A stretch of DNA of 58,277 nucleotides from Anaerolineaceae bacterium (GCA_003524305.1 DQHW01000028.1:47548-105824), one strand, 5' to 3'; numbered from the stretch's first letter, positions 16,787 through 25,408 are shown. Translations and numbers: made by a program. The notes: generated from the letters alone by a model not told the origin.

Positions 16787-16827
16787 ACTTATTATTATAA
16801 AGTTTTGGGAGTACTAACTTTATACGT

Positions 16828-17406
16828 TTAGTTTAAGAGTTTTGCGAGACCGAATCCACCAAACGAAAACATCAGTGAGCCAAAGAATATGGTCACCGCG
16901 GTGGTCCATATATAGCGGTAAAGCGGAACATGATATACCCCCGCCACCACGCTAATGGCTTTGGCGCCGTAAAGTGGAATTGCCCTGCCGCCAATCAAAA
17001 ACCATGCGGAATCAACGGGCAGTTTGCCCAAACCAAAGGGTAATTTTTCTTTCTTTTCAAGAAAATTAGCGGCACTTCCTATGCGCTGGCCAACATAATA
17101 TTCAACTATCGCGGCCAGCGTGTTGCCGATCCACGAAACGATCATGGCCGTCCATGGTCCGAACATGGCGCCAATCAGCAGGGTGAGTGGTTCAGACGGA
17201 ATGAAGGTCATACCCAGCGCAGCATATACAAACACGCTGATCACCAATCCCCATATGCCGGCATGGCTGATGAATGTTTTTATTCTTTCAAAGTCAAATG
17301 CAACGATTGCACCAATCACCACCATGAAAGCCAGCGAGGTGAAAAGTGTTATCCAGGTTTTTTTGCGCGATTCTTTTTTGTCTGGCTGAAGAGATGAATT
17401 TTCCAT
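16828..17406 (-). CDS. TVP38/TMEM64 (VTT-domain, DedA-superfamily) membrane protein
   Basis: A 192-residue inner-membrane protein. A basic N-terminus is followed by about five hydrophobic segments. The VTT motif regions are TFIPSEPLTLLIGAMFGPW, the helix AMIVSWIGNTLAAIVEYYVG, and FLIGGRAIPLYGAKAIS-VAG, which contains the family's re-entrant G-x-x-x-R/P signature. Superfamily members move or scramble phospholipids or undecaprenyl phosphate; the substrate here is unknown. It lies 26 bases downstream of an MFS transporter gene on the same strand and ends before the AT-rich palindrome. Confidence 0.88.
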   Translation of the reverse strand: MENSSLQPDKKESRKKTWITLFTSLAFMVVIGAIVAFDFERIKTFISHAGIWGLVISVFVYAALGMTFIPSEPLTLLIGAMFGPWTAMIVSWIGNTLAAIVEYYVGQRIGSAANFLEKKEKLPFGLGKLPVDSAWFLIGGRAIPLYGAKAISVVAGVYHVPLYRYIWTTAVTIFFGSLMFSFGGFGLAKLLN

Positions 17407-17432
17407 TTACTTGAGGCTCCAATGCGATTCAA

Positions 17433-18668
17433 TTAATTGGAGGCGATTACGGATTCCTCTACCAAATGGAGGTCCTTTTTTTGCGCAGGGATTTTGATAC
17501 GCATAGTGGCAAAGAAATTAATAACCGCAATCAACACTCCAAATATAAATACGTATTGAAAACCAAAACGGTTCCAAATTTCACCACCAATCAGTGCAAT
17601 GCTGATTGAAAACAAGTGATCAATTGTAATTGATGCTGATATGGCGGGTTGAATGTCAGATTCCTGGAGTGCTATCTTTTTCATATAGGTTGAACGTGCC
17701 ATGCTGACCGACATTAAGACTTGGTCGAGCAGGTAGCATCCGCAGGCAATATAAAAAGCCGTGTTCATCGAAAAAAACGTTTTTCCAAATGCATAGCCCA
17801 GGCAGACCACGACCAATAAAATTGCTTCTGAGGCTAATACTACTTTTTCGCCCAGTTTGTCAATCGCTTTGCCCAGGATGGGTTGAAACAGGATTCCAAA
17901 TATCCCGCCTATTACAATCAGGGTTGCTATGGTTTGGGTGGGTTTTCCAAAAACGGTGACAATCACCCAGGGCGCAAAAGTGATAAAAATCTGCTTACGC
18001 GAACCATATAAGACAGCCAACACATAAAAAAGAGTGTATTCTTTACGCAATGTTAAAAATGATTTACGATCAACTTTTTCCACTTTTGAAGGCTTCATTA
18101 AAGCCATCAATATCATGCCTAATATGAAACAGGCCGCTGCTATCGTGAAGGTGTGCTTGTAATTAAAATTGAGATATTTGAATCCGACGAACACAAATGA
18201 ACTTCCGATGATCGCAGCCAGGTTGCGGATGGCATTCATTTGTCCAAGGCGCTGCCCGGTTTTTCCCTCCCGTGCTAATTCCATGCCAATGGTTGAGGCT
18301 ACCGGCATGAATAGGTGCTGACCCAGACTGAAGATGAAAAGAAAGAGTACCATCACAGTATAGGTTTTTGAGGCAAAGCCAATTAAGAAAATTCCAACAC
18401 TTCCAAGTAATAAAGACAGCGCTCCTAATTTTCGACTGCCTAAAAACCACAGCAGTGCAGAAACAAAGACCACGATCAACCCTGGAATTTCACGAGGAAG
18501 TTCCAGAAACGACCGTTGAAAAGGAGTTAATGTAAAGCTGTCATTGAGGAAGTTGTTTAATGTGGAATCCACCAGGCTGGTGGCCATGCCAACCGCAAAG
18601 GATGCGATGGCGAACAGGGCTAATTCACGTGAAAGATGGGCGATTCTGGTTCGAAGCGATAGAAACAT
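17433..18668 (-). CDS. MFS transporter
   Basis: Twelve-helix major facilitator protein (411 residues) with two six-helix halves split by a cytosolic loop near residues 185-210 (KPSKVEKVDRKSFLTLRKEY). The motif-A-like loop of the C-terminal half is GKAIDKLGEKVVLASE. The substrate cannot be read from the sequence. ATG 18668 has only a weak AGAAGA upstream. Downstream is the VTT gene; upstream, 66 bases away, DUF2785. This looks like a loosely packed minus-strand operon, with no clear functional theme. Confidence 0.88.
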   Translation of the reverse strand: MFLSLRTRIAHLSRELALFAIASFAVGMATSLVDSTLNNFLNDSFTLTPFQRSFLELPREIPGLIVVFVSALLWFLGSRKLGALSLLLGSVGIFLIGFASKTYTVMVLFLFIFSLGQHLFMPVASTIGMELAREGKTGQRLGQMNAIRNLAAIIGSSFVFVGFKYLNFNYKHTFTIAAACFILGMILMALMKPSKVEKVDRKSFLTLRKEYTLFYVLAVLYGSRKQIFITFAPWVIVTVFGKPTQTIATLIVIGGIFGILFQPILGKAIDKLGEKVVLASEAILLVVVCLGYAFGKTFFSMNTAFYIACGCYLLDQVLMSVSMARSTYMKKIALQESDIQPAISASITIDHLFSISIALIGGEIWNRFGFQYVFIFGVLIAVINFFATMRIKIPAQKKDLHLVEESVIASN

Positions 18669-18734
18669 GTTCTTCTGCGATTCTGTCAGTGGAATAATGG
18701 CTTGATTCTATCATATGAGATTTTGGATTTCCGC

Positions 18735-19658
18735 CTAAAGTCCGTCTGCATATCTTGAGGTTGGATAAATTTGCCTGAGGGTGTTCAGAAGCATGGGTTT
18801 CAATTTTTCAGCCAATTCCACATTGTGATGTTCGGGTTGATCCTTGTATCCGTAAACGAGGAAGAAATAGATACCGCGCAAAAAAGCTTTCGTATTCACC
18901 CTCGCGCAATTCCAGGTCGGATGGGTATAGGCTGATTTCCAATCCATGTGTTCTGAGTTCGAAATAAAACCTTCGAGCCAGGTCTTAAAGAATTCTTCTG
19001 ATACCAATTCGCGCTGTAGAATTTTTAAGACCACAGCAGCCAGTCTCTCGTCTTCATTGTGGACAAAAACACTTTCAACAGGTGTGGTGAAACGCACTTG
19101 AAGCGTATTTAAGATATCTTGTAAATCATTTCTATCAATAAGTTGATGCTTTGCAAAAGTTGCCAGCAAGTCACCCGTATGAGCTGAGCAATGCGCCCAT
19201 CCTTTTGCTTCCACATAACCGCGCAAATCTTTTTCATCTCTGAGCAGTTCCATGGCTGTTTTCAGCCAAGAATGAATTTGATCATCGTTGAAAAGCCCAA
19301 TCCCTTTTGTAGTGCGCAGTTCAATGTCAAACTCAATCGCGCAGCCAAGAATGAGGGCCGAGAACGCACGCAAAAAAACCGAGTCAGTATTTATTTCGCC
19401 CAGGCTAATTTTTAAATTTGAAACCATCTGGTCAGCAATTTTGACAACAGTTTCATTATCAAATTGTCCCTTTTCAAGCCAGATCCATAAAACATCAAGG
19501 CTGTTTTCGCGTAGTTCTGAATTAGGCGAGCCCAGATTGGACATCAATCCTGGTAGAAAATATGCAGCCTGGTGATCAGCCGGTATCATAAAATCACCGA
19601 GGATGATTTGATCCAGAATGGCTTGGTCAACCTGAAAGGGCAATTCTTTTGGAATCAT
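18735..19658 (-). CDS. DUF2785 family protein
   Basis: A 307-residue soluble, largely helical protein. GWAHCSAHTGDLLATFAKH and the C-terminal W-K-S-A-Y ... NTKAFLRGIYFFLVYG patterns match DUF2785, a family of unknown function found in Gram-positives and Chloroflexota. Its start codon overlaps the nucleoside phosphorylase stop by 4 bases, so translation is coupled and the two products may act in the same process. No catalytic motif is evident. Confidence 0.82.
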   Translation of the reverse strand: MIPKELPFQVDQAILDQIILGDFMIPADHQAAYFLPGLMSNLGSPNSELRENSLDVLWIWLEKGQFDNETVVKIADQMVSNLKISLGEINTDSVFLRAFSALILGCAIEFDIELRTTKGIGLFNDDQIHSWLKTAMELLRDEKDLRGYVEAKGWAHCSAHTGDLLATFAKHQLIDRNDLQDILNTLQVRFTTPVESVFVHNEDERLAAVVLKILQRELVSEEFFKTWLEGFISNSEHMDWKSAYTHPTWNCARVNTKAFLRGIYFFLVYGYKDQPEHHNVELAEKLKPMLLNTLRQIYPTSRYADGL

Positions 19659-20431
19659 TTGTTCAAATCAACCCGGATTAAATTCTTAATTCCTTCAACG
19701 GCGACTTTGATCACACTCTCGGCATCGAATTCTTCCATGTGTTTGTCTGCACCAGTCTCTTCTGCGAGTTCGGATTCATTGATCACCAACATTACGCCGC
19801 CAGCCCGTTTGCGATAGATGGAAGACAGCACGAAAATTGCAGAAGATTCCATTTCAGAGCACAAAGCGCCGCCTGCCACCCAGGCGTTCCAGCGTTCTTC
19901 AAGGTGGGCTGCCATGGGCATGCGCGTGCGTTCAACCTCACCGTAGAACGAGTCTTTAGATTGGGACACACCGCAGTGATGATGCAGGCCGAGTGCTTTG
20001 GCGCTGGCTTGCATGGCGTTGACCACATCCACGTTTGCCACAGCGGGGAACTCCACCGGCAAATAATGCGAGGTTGTACCTTCGTCGCGGATGGAGGCGG
20101 TCACCACAACGATATCGCCCATGTGCACGTTTGCCTGCATTGAGCCTGAAGATCCTACCCTCACAAAGGTATCTGCGCCAACATCCACCAATTCTTCCAC
20201 CGCAATGGCAGCAGATGGGCAGCCGATGCCGGTTGAAACGACAGAGACTTTTTCACCCAACAAAGTACCTGTCCAGGTGACGTATTCGCGGTTTTGAGCC
20301 ACAAAATGAGGGTTGTCAAAGTATTGAGCGATTTTTTCGCAGCGGCCGGGGTCGCCTGGCAGCAGTACATAACGTCCGACGTCGCCTTCTTTGATGTGTA
20401 AATGAAAAGCCAAACCTTCTTCATTGCGCAT
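19655..20431 (-). CDS. Nucleoside phosphorylase (uridine phosphorylase-like)
   Basis: Cytosolic phosphorylase that cleaves nucleosides with phosphate to base and (deoxy)ribose-1-phosphate in salvage. Motifs of the NP-I family are LLPGDPGRCEKIAQYF (phosphate loop), STGIGCPSAAIAVEEL, R-V-GSSG and SKDSFYGE; the last resembles the uridine phosphorylase signature. SEMESSAIFVLSSI holds the ribose-binding Glu-Met-Glu. Length 258 is typical. It is first in the operon with DUF2785. Uridine as substrate is likely but not proven. Confidence 0.93.
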   Translation of the reverse strand: MRNEEGLAFHLHIKEGDVGRYVLLPGDPGRCEKIAQYFDNPHFVAQNREYVTWTGTLLGEKVSVVSTGIGCPSAAIAVEELVDVGADTFVRVGSSGSMQANVHMGDIVVVTASIRDEGTTSHYLPVEFPAVANVDVVNAMQASAKALGLHHHCGVSQSKDSFYGEVERTRMPMAAHLEERWNAWVAGGALCSEMESSAIFVLSSIYRKRAGGVMLVINESELAEETGADKHMEEFDAESVIKVAVEGIKNLIRVDLNK

Positions 20432-20501
20432 GGATTAACCTCTGGTTTAGGAGATGGATTTTGATTATAGCGTAAAACAAGCCTGAAAAATCAATCCGGT
20501 A

Positions 20502-20530
20502 TTGACAACCAAATGATATGAGGATATTAT
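20502..20530 (+). promoter_or_regulatory. Sigma-A-type promoter of the MFS-ArsR operon
   Basis: TTGACA, 17-bp spacer, TATTAT. Just downstream GTAG ... CTAC (within TAGTAGACAAATAACTACG) forms an imperfect dyad that could be an ArsR-type operator. The predicted leader is about 40 nt. Confidence 0.7.
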
Positions 20531-20575
20531 ATAGTAGACAAATAACTACGATAGAAACATAGGATATTACATACG

Positions 20576-21826
20576 ATGAATGGTGTCTTAAAAAATCGTT
20601 CTTTGATTATCATGGCGATCTCTGAATCGGTCAGCAGTGTTGGATCGTGGATCACCATGATGGCTGTATTCAGTCTGGTCATTTTTAAAGGTGAGGGCAG
20701 CGTCACCGAAAGTGGATTAATCTACCTGGTTGGTCTTCTGCCTGCCCTGGTTTTTAGCCCTGTGGCAGGATGGTTGTGCGACCGCTATGACCGAAAGAAG
20801 TTGATGATCTTGAGTGAAATTCTTTCAGGTTTGGCCGTCAGCGGGATCATTTTTACAGAATCGATAACGCTTTTATATGTACTATTGGCTCTTCAAGCCA
20901 TCAGCGGTTCCATCATGACGCCGGCGCGCCAATCTTCTGTTCCGCAGGTTGTCGATCACGAGCAATTGACCCAGGCAAATGCCTTTCTTCAGCAAATATC
21001 ATCCGTGGTTAAGATATTTGGTCCTGTGTTGGCAGGGGGCGTTCTGGCTGTAATGAATGCACATCAGGCAGTCATTCTGGATGTTGTTTCATATTTCCTG
21101 TCAGCCGGCATCTTGTTCCTGTTACCCAAACTGATTCCACCCAAACAAAATAAACAGACTGAAAAATCAGAGCACAAAGAAAAATGGACTGCCCAATTCT
21201 CACAACTGCTTCACCTCGACAGTCAGATTAAACTCTTGTTTGGCATGGCTTTCATGGCAATTATGGGAATCGTCAGCATCGATATTTTGGCTTCCATTTT
21301 TACCCGGGATGTCTTATTTAGCGGTGAAAGTTATTTTGGTTTATTGATTGGCATGATTGGATTGGGAACATTATTGGGTGCACTGACCCTGATGTTGGGT
21401 AAAAAGGCATCCCATCCATGGCGTGATGTGATTAGCGGATTTGCCATCATGGCGATTTTACCCGCCAGTATGGCTGCCGGGTATCACATCAACAATCTTG
21501 CATTCATGCGTTTTTTGGTTATTCCCATATGCATCATTGCCGGCTTCGGCATGGGTAGAAAACTGGTTCAAGATAACACCTTGATTCAGACTCTTTCACC
21601 CGCCGCCATGCTTGGGCGTGTCAGCGGCTTGTACCAAAGCACGATTATCGCAGCTCAATTGATTGGCACCATCCTTACTTCAGCGGTGGTACCAAGTTTG
21701 ATTCCTGTTGATGCATTTTTCGTGTTGGTAGCTTTACTGATTTTGGCCGTTTCGGTTTTTGGTTTCTTTTATTATCTAAAAATCAAGGGCATCAAAAAAG
21801 TATCCACGGTCAGATTGGAGGAATAA
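20576..21826 (+). CDS. MFS transporter, probable exporter
   Basis: A 416-residue twelve-helix MFS protein of the MFS_3/enterobactin-exporter-like group: motif A GWLCDRYDRKKLMILSE after helix 2, and the LTQANAFLQQ loop. The cytosolic central loop is charged (PKQNKQTEKSEHKEKW). The next gene, an ArsR-type regulator, begins 3 bases after its stop, so it is a regulated export unit. It sits upstream of arsR-arsM, which makes metalloid or methylated-arsenical export a reasonable guess, but no arsenical-specific motif is visible. The ribosome binding site is weak. Confidence 0.9.
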   Translation: MNGVLKNRSLIIMAISESVSSVGSWITMMAVFSLVIFKGEGSVTESGLIYLVGLLPALVFSPVAGWLCDRYDRKKLMILSEILSGLAVSGIIFTESITLLYVLLALQAISGSIMTPARQSSVPQVVDHEQLTQANAFLQQISSVVKIFGPVLAGGVLAVMNAHQAVILDVVSYFLSAGILFLLPKLIPPKQNKQTEKSEHKEKWTAQFSQLLHLDSQIKLLFGMAFMAIMGIVSIDILASIFTRDVLFSGESYFGLLIGMIGLGTLLGALTLMLGKKASHPWRDVISGFAIMAILPASMAAGYHINNLAFMRFLVIPICIIAGFGMGRKLVQDNTLIQTLSPAAMLGRVSGLYQSTIIAAQLIGTILTSAVVPSLIPVDAFFVLVALLILAVSVFGFFYYLKIKGIKKVSTVRLEE

Positions 21827-21829
21827 AAT

Positions 21830-22939
21830 ATGACAGCAAATTCATGGAAAATTCAACGTTCCATCCTGTTTGAGCTGGACAGCATATTATCGTTAACAAA
21901 TGACTATTTGCCCCGGGCCAGTTTATCCAATTCAATCAACCAGCTAATAGATTCAATTTCTACAGAAATGCTTCACGAGTTACGCATCTTTTTGGGGTCA
22001 AGAAACCAATATTTTGGGTTTCTCTTTTCGGCAGGCGTTTCTGTGCACACAGAATTTGAAGAGGATTACGTACTGGCAACCATGCCTATTCGTAAAATGA
22101 GCCGGCAGGATTTTATTGAATTCACAATTGCCAGGGCAGTGGAATATGAGATCCATATTGATATTGATCCTTCTCAATCTCTTTTGGATCAAATGAAAGC
22201 AGTTCATACGCAATTAGTGCATGAATCAGGTCGGCGCATTGGATATTTCGAACAATCCGGTGAAATCAAGAGCCTGTCTTTAATTTCCGATTTTGAGATA
22301 CTTGCCAGTATTTTGGCCGACGGAGAATTGCATGATCAATTCTGGCATTGGCTGGATCGTTTCTATTATCAGATTTATCAGCCCTGGCGTCATTTAAAAG
22401 AACCTGTTTTGAATGCATCAGAAGAAAAAGCGCTCTTATGCCTGGGTGCTTCCACTGATCAGCTTTTGGTTGATTGGCTTCCACAGGTGAATCCTTTGCG
22501 CTTTTCACCTGTATTTACCGAGGCTATCAAGAAGGGGATTCTAAATGTAATTTTCATTGTTGAACCCTTTGAACTGCCTGATTCCTGGTTCATCATGCCC
22601 GATGGGTTGGTGATTACTTTTGCCGATAACGAGGTCTCTTTTCAGCAGTTTGTCGGGTTTGTCAATAATCTTTCAGAACGGCTGAAAGCGCTGGCGGATC
22701 CCAACCGGTTAATGATCATGCGGATTGCCAGGCAATCCGGTCGGGATAACACCGAAATAGCCGGTTTCTTGAATGTTTCACGCCCAACGGTTAGCATCCA
22801 CGCCAAACAATTGCGTGAAGCCGGGTTGATCGAGACGCTCGAAGATGGGCGTTCTGTCAGGCATGAGGTTGTGGCATCTGAAGTGCGTAAGCTTTTTCAT
22901 GACCTGGAGCGGTTTTTAGATTTACCCCGTGAAGATTAA
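21830..22939 (+). CDS. ArsR-family regulator with long N-terminal sensor domain
   Basis: A 369-residue regulator. Residues 1-280 form an uncharacterised domain resembling DUF5937, found fused to ArsR helix-turn-helix units. Residues 285-365 are a winged helix: ERLKALADPNRLMIMRIA, then DNTEIAGFLNVSRPTVSIH with recognition helix, then QLREAGLIETLEDGRSVRH. It lacks the Cys pairs of As(III)-sensing ArsR proteins, so the N-terminal domain probably senses a different ligand. It is co-transcribed with the exporter and likely regulates it. Confidence 0.85.
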   Translation: MTANSWKIQRSILFELDSILSLTNDYLPRASLSNSINQLIDSISTEMLHELRIFLGSRNQYFGFLFSAGVSVHTEFEEDYVLATMPIRKMSRQDFIEFTIARAVEYEIHIDIDPSQSLLDQMKAVHTQLVHESGRRIGYFEQSGEIKSLSLISDFEILASILADGELHDQFWHWLDRFYYQIYQPWRHLKEPVLNASEEKALLCLGASTDQLLVDWLPQVNPLRFSPVFTEAIKKGILNVIFIVEPFELPDSWFIMPDGLVITFADNEVSFQQFVGFVNNLSERLKALADPNRLMIMRIARQSGRDNTEIAGFLNVSRPTVSIHAKQLREAGLIETLEDGRSVRHEVVASEVRKLFHDLERFLDLPRED

Positions 22940-22961
22940 TAAAATACTTATACATAAGTGC

Positions 22962-22991
22962 TTGACAAATAGATAAACATCTATATATAAT
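22962..22991 (+). promoter_or_regulatory. arsR promoter with internal palindromic operator
   Basis: TTGACA (22962-22967), 18-bp spacer, TATAAT (22986-22991). A perfect dyad ATAGAT-N4-ATCTAT (22969-22984) fills the spacer, as expected for ArsR repression. The start codon follows the -10 box by 9 bases, so the transcript would be leaderless. Confidence 0.8.
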
Positions 22992-23000
22992 GATTGCATC

Positions 23001-23291
23001 ATGAGTACAGTAAGCTTTGCTAAAGCCCTGGCGGATGAAACCCGTCAACAAATAATGCGCATTTGTTGCTGCTCGCTATTAAGCGTTAACGACATTGTCG
23101 AGCAGACCGGTGTTACCCAGCCAACGGTTTCACACCACCTCAAGATATTGCGAGAAGCAGGGTTGGTGAAGGTTGAACGCCGTGGAAAGGAGATCTATTA
23201 TTGCCTGAATCAAGAAAGAATGGCTTCATCCTGCTGCCAGATCGCGGAAGTTTTTGCGCCTGATGTGGACATAAAGAACGCAGCCAGCTAA
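23001..23291 (+). CDS. arsR: ArsR-family arsenic-responsive repressor
   Basis: A 96-residue winged-helix repressor that leaves DNA when As(III) binds Cys residues. The recognition region is NDIVEQTGVTQPTVSHHLKI, then REAGLVKVERRGKEIYY for the wing. Candidate As(III) ligands are C22-C24 (a Cys triplet before the helix-turn-helix) and the C-terminal pair C78-C79. No ribosome binding site precedes ATG 23001; the -10 box ends 9 bases upstream, so initiation is probably leaderless. arsM follows 60 bases downstream, with a perfect operator dyad inside the promoter. Confidence 0.92.
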   Translation: MSTVSFAKALADETRQQIMRICCCSLLSVNDIVEQTGVTQPTVSHHLKILREAGLVKVERRGKEIYYCLNQERMASSCCQIAEVFAPDVDIKNAAS

Positions 23292-23351
23292 AATTTTTTG
23301 CAATTACATATCGAAGTATATAAATATATCAATATAGTAAACGGAGGAACC

Positions 23352-24203
23352 ATGGCAAGTCAAACTATTAACAATGATGAAATTAAAGTCCGTCAGGCAG
23401 TCAGGGACCATTATGCCGGCGCGGCCAGGAATGTCAGCAGTTGCTGCGGAGGTGGCGGCGATAAAGCCAGCAGCTGTGGATGCGGTACTTCAAGCTCGGC
23501 AAGCGAACCATCCACCAAAGAGTTCTATAATGCTGAAGATTTCAACGCCCTGCCAGAGGATGTCACCAATATCTCTCTAGGCTGCGGAGATCCTGTTACC
23601 CTGGCCTCACTAAAACCCGGTCAAACGGTTTTGGATCTCGGCTCTGGCGGCGGCATTGACTGTTTTTTGGCCGGCAAGAAGGTTGGTTCGACCGGCAAGG
23701 TGATTGGTGTGGATATGACTCCCGAAATGCTCGATAAGGCGCGCACCAACAAGGTCAAGGTTGGCGCCGAAAATGTCGAGTTCCGTCTGGGAGAGATTGA
23801 GCACCTGCCTGTCTCTGACAGTTCAGTGGATGTGGTCATCTCAAACTGTGTGATCAATCTCAGCACCGACAAACCACAAGTGCTCGGTGAGATTCTGCGC
23901 GTGCTCAAACCCGGAGGCCGCATGGCCGTCAGCGATATCGTCACCAGCGGGGATCTGCCAGACGAGGTAAAGGCAAGCATGAGTGCCTGGGCAGGCTGCA
24001 TCGCCGGCGCCATGGATGCCGACGAAATGACCGCCTTGTTGAAAAAAACAGGGTTTACCAATATTTCTCTTAAACCGGTCTATTTCAGTGAAGAAATGGT
24101 GGCAGATGCTGTCAACCAGGCTGAGTACTCCGGCAAGATGAGCAACGAAGAATTGAAAAAGACGGTTTTCAGCGCGAATATTTCCGCAGAGAAACCCGCA
24201 TAA
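23352..24203 (+). CDS. arsM: Arsenite S-adenosylmethionine methyltransferase
   Basis: Cytosolic enzyme that methylates As(III) using SAM, producing mono- to trimethyl arsenicals. The SAM-binding motif is VLDLGSGGGIDCF. Cys residues fit ArsM: N-terminal C31-C32 (and C42, C44), C78 in LGCGDP, C166 in SNCVINL, C216 in WAGCIAGA. The start at ATG 23352 is set by GGAGG 4 bases before it; the frame is open upstream but lacks a site. Length 283 is standard. Paired with arsR, this is a detoxification unit. Confidence 0.95.
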   Translation: MASQTINNDEIKVRQAVRDHYAGAARNVSSCCGGGGDKASSCGCGTSSSASEPSTKEFYNAEDFNALPEDVTNISLGCGDPVTLASLKPGQTVLDLGSGGGIDCFLAGKKVGSTGKVIGVDMTPEMLDKARTNKVKVGAENVEFRLGEIEHLPVSDSSVDVVISNCVINLSTDKPQVLGEILRVLKPGGRMAVSDIVTSGDLPDEVKASMSAWAGCIAGAMDADEMTALLKKTGFTNISLKPVYFSEEMVADAVNQAEYSGKMSNEELKKTVFSANISAEKPA

Positions 24204-24209
24204 GGGTTT

Positions 24210-24411
24210 GTAGGGTGTGGTTGACCCATGTTTTTGGGTCAACCCACCAATGCCAAATAGATTTGTCAAGCCTAGTAGGGTGGGTTCGAACTCTGAACCC
24301 ACCATTTTTCATAATAAAAGGTGGGTCGCCACCAATTGGAGTATATTTTTTCATCATGGCATTGGTATTTGGATACCAATCAAAATAAATACTTTGGCGA
24401 CCACACCCTAC
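24210..24411. mobile_element. MITE-like repeat element with 12-bp terminal inverted repeats
   Basis: The 202-bp segment begins GTAGGGTGTGGT and ends ACCACACCCTAC, perfect 12-bp terminal inverted repeats. Inside are hairpins with arms GGTTGACCCA (24219-24244), GGTGGGTTC (24278-24303) and ATTGGTAT (24361-24380), and a GTCGCCA/TGGCGAC pair. It has no ORF. The GTAGGGTG start is shared with short hairpins near 54548 and 57958. No clear target-site duplication was seen. Confidence 0.6.
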
Positions 24412-24416
24412 GAGAT

Positions 24417-25076
24417 TTATTCCACCTCTAGCTCCTCAGATTCCGGTTCAAACGGAATCAAGTTGGTTTCATCCACTGATAATCCGTGAGGTTCAAACTC
24501 GCCGAGGATGCTCTGCCAGCCGAACAACTGTGAATAGACCACGGTCAAATCGGTGTTCCCCAATAACCTGATGCCTTCGTTTTTCAAACGCTCCTTCCAA
24601 TTTGCTGTTAGCGCCATTGAACGATTAAACACCTGGTAAATCATTGAAGCATCGTCATCCGCGGCGATGCGGTTGATCGAGAACTTGCCGCAGCCTGTGC
24701 AGCGGTGGATCAGCATCAATTCACCCACGGCTTCGCGATTGTAGCGTTTCGGCGTCTGCTTGAGGGTCAGCCCCAATGGCTGCATGCGGCTCTTGCATTC
24801 CGCTTTGCGGTCACCCGCTTTGAGCTCATCAACATGTTTTGACCACAAACAGCGTGGACAGTGATTGCGATTATTCACCCCTGATTGTTCTCTTGAGGTG
24901 GTAACTGAATATCCGCACTGCGCACAGCAGAATCCTTTTTCGTATACCTTGCCGTCACGGCGTGGTTCTTCGCGTTCATGATCTTCCCGTTCACGGGAGC
25001 ATTGTTTACTTCTTTTTTCAAAAGCGGTTTCAAGGAACTCTTCCTCGTTAAACCGCGAATTATGCTTAGGTTTCAT
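24417..25076 (-). CDS. RNHCP-domain zinc protein
   Basis: A 219-residue soluble protein. The signature RNHCPRCLWSKHVD (residues 70-83) names the RNHCP domain, of unknown function. Upstream C50-C51 and C54 (FCCAQCGYSV) complete a zinc ribbon with C73 and C76; a second pair is C126/C129 (HRCTGCGKFS). The N-terminus is highly charged. The C-terminal about 75 residues have no known match and end in an acidic tail. ATG 25076 is chosen over the upstream in-frame start, which lies within the terminator region. Transcription must cross a predicted terminator 10 bases upstream, so expression is probably attenuated. Confidence 0.85.
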   Translation of the reverse strand: MKPKHNSRFNEEEFLETAFEKRSKQCSREREDHEREEPRRDGKVYEKGFCCAQCGYSVTTSREQSGVNNRNHCPRCLWSKHVDELKAGDRKAECKSRMQPLGLTLKQTPKRYNREAVGELMLIHRCTGCGKFSINRIAADDDASMIYQVFNRSMALTANWKERLKNEGIRLLGNTDLTVVYSQLFGWQSILGEFEPHGLSVDETNLIPFEPESEELEVE

Positions 25077-25086
25077 GGGTACCCCA

Positions 25087-25123
25087 ACAAAAAACAACCC
25101 GCCGTGGAAATATCCGTGGCGGG
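25087..25123 (-). terminator. Terminator/attenuator immediately upstream of RNHCP gene
   Basis: An 11-bp stem (CCCGCCGTGGA with TCCGTGGCGGG, two G-T pairs) and a 4-nt loop, followed on the minus strand by TTGTTTTTTG, ending about 10 bases before the start codon. Confidence 0.7.
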
Positions 25124-25213
25124 CTGTCTTTAATCAAAATGACTGATTAAATGAAGACTGAACTTTGGGGAACGTCTAACACTTCAATGGGTGAAAAACG
25201 GTCATCGTACGTC

Positions 25214-25374
25214 TTAAAAACAAACCACGGAGCAAGTCTGCACCCGTGGAGGAAAAAGTTAAAACCAAAAACTGGTTGAGCCTTTTCTTACGGGCGCATC
25301 CTTGCGATAAGTGTGGTTACAATGACCGAAGCGAAATTAAACAAACAACATATCCTTTTTGGATTTTTACAACG
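25214..25374 (-). ncRNA. Putative small RNA or leader RNA
   Basis: A promoter (25408-25381) would start transcription near 25374. A first terminator-like hairpin with arms CCACGG / CCGTGG (25225-25249) is followed on the minus strand by TTTGTTTTTAA, so a roughly 160-nt RNA is possible. No ORF longer than a few codons lies in it. It does not match a T-box or any riboswitch I recognise; 6S-like size is noted but the fold was not computed. Confidence 0.4.
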
Positions 25375-25380
25375 AGCAGA

Positions 25381-25408
25381 ATTATCGCACAACCTGTCAG
25401 GTTGTCAA
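25381..25408 (-). promoter_or_regulatory. Promoter with palindromic operator upstream of RNHCP leader
   Basis: Minus strand TTGACA (25408-25403), 16-bp spacer, GATAAT (25386-25381). A 17-bp palindrome, ACAACCTG-T-CAGGTTGT (25389-25405), lies across the spacer, suggesting repressor control. Confidence 0.65.
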
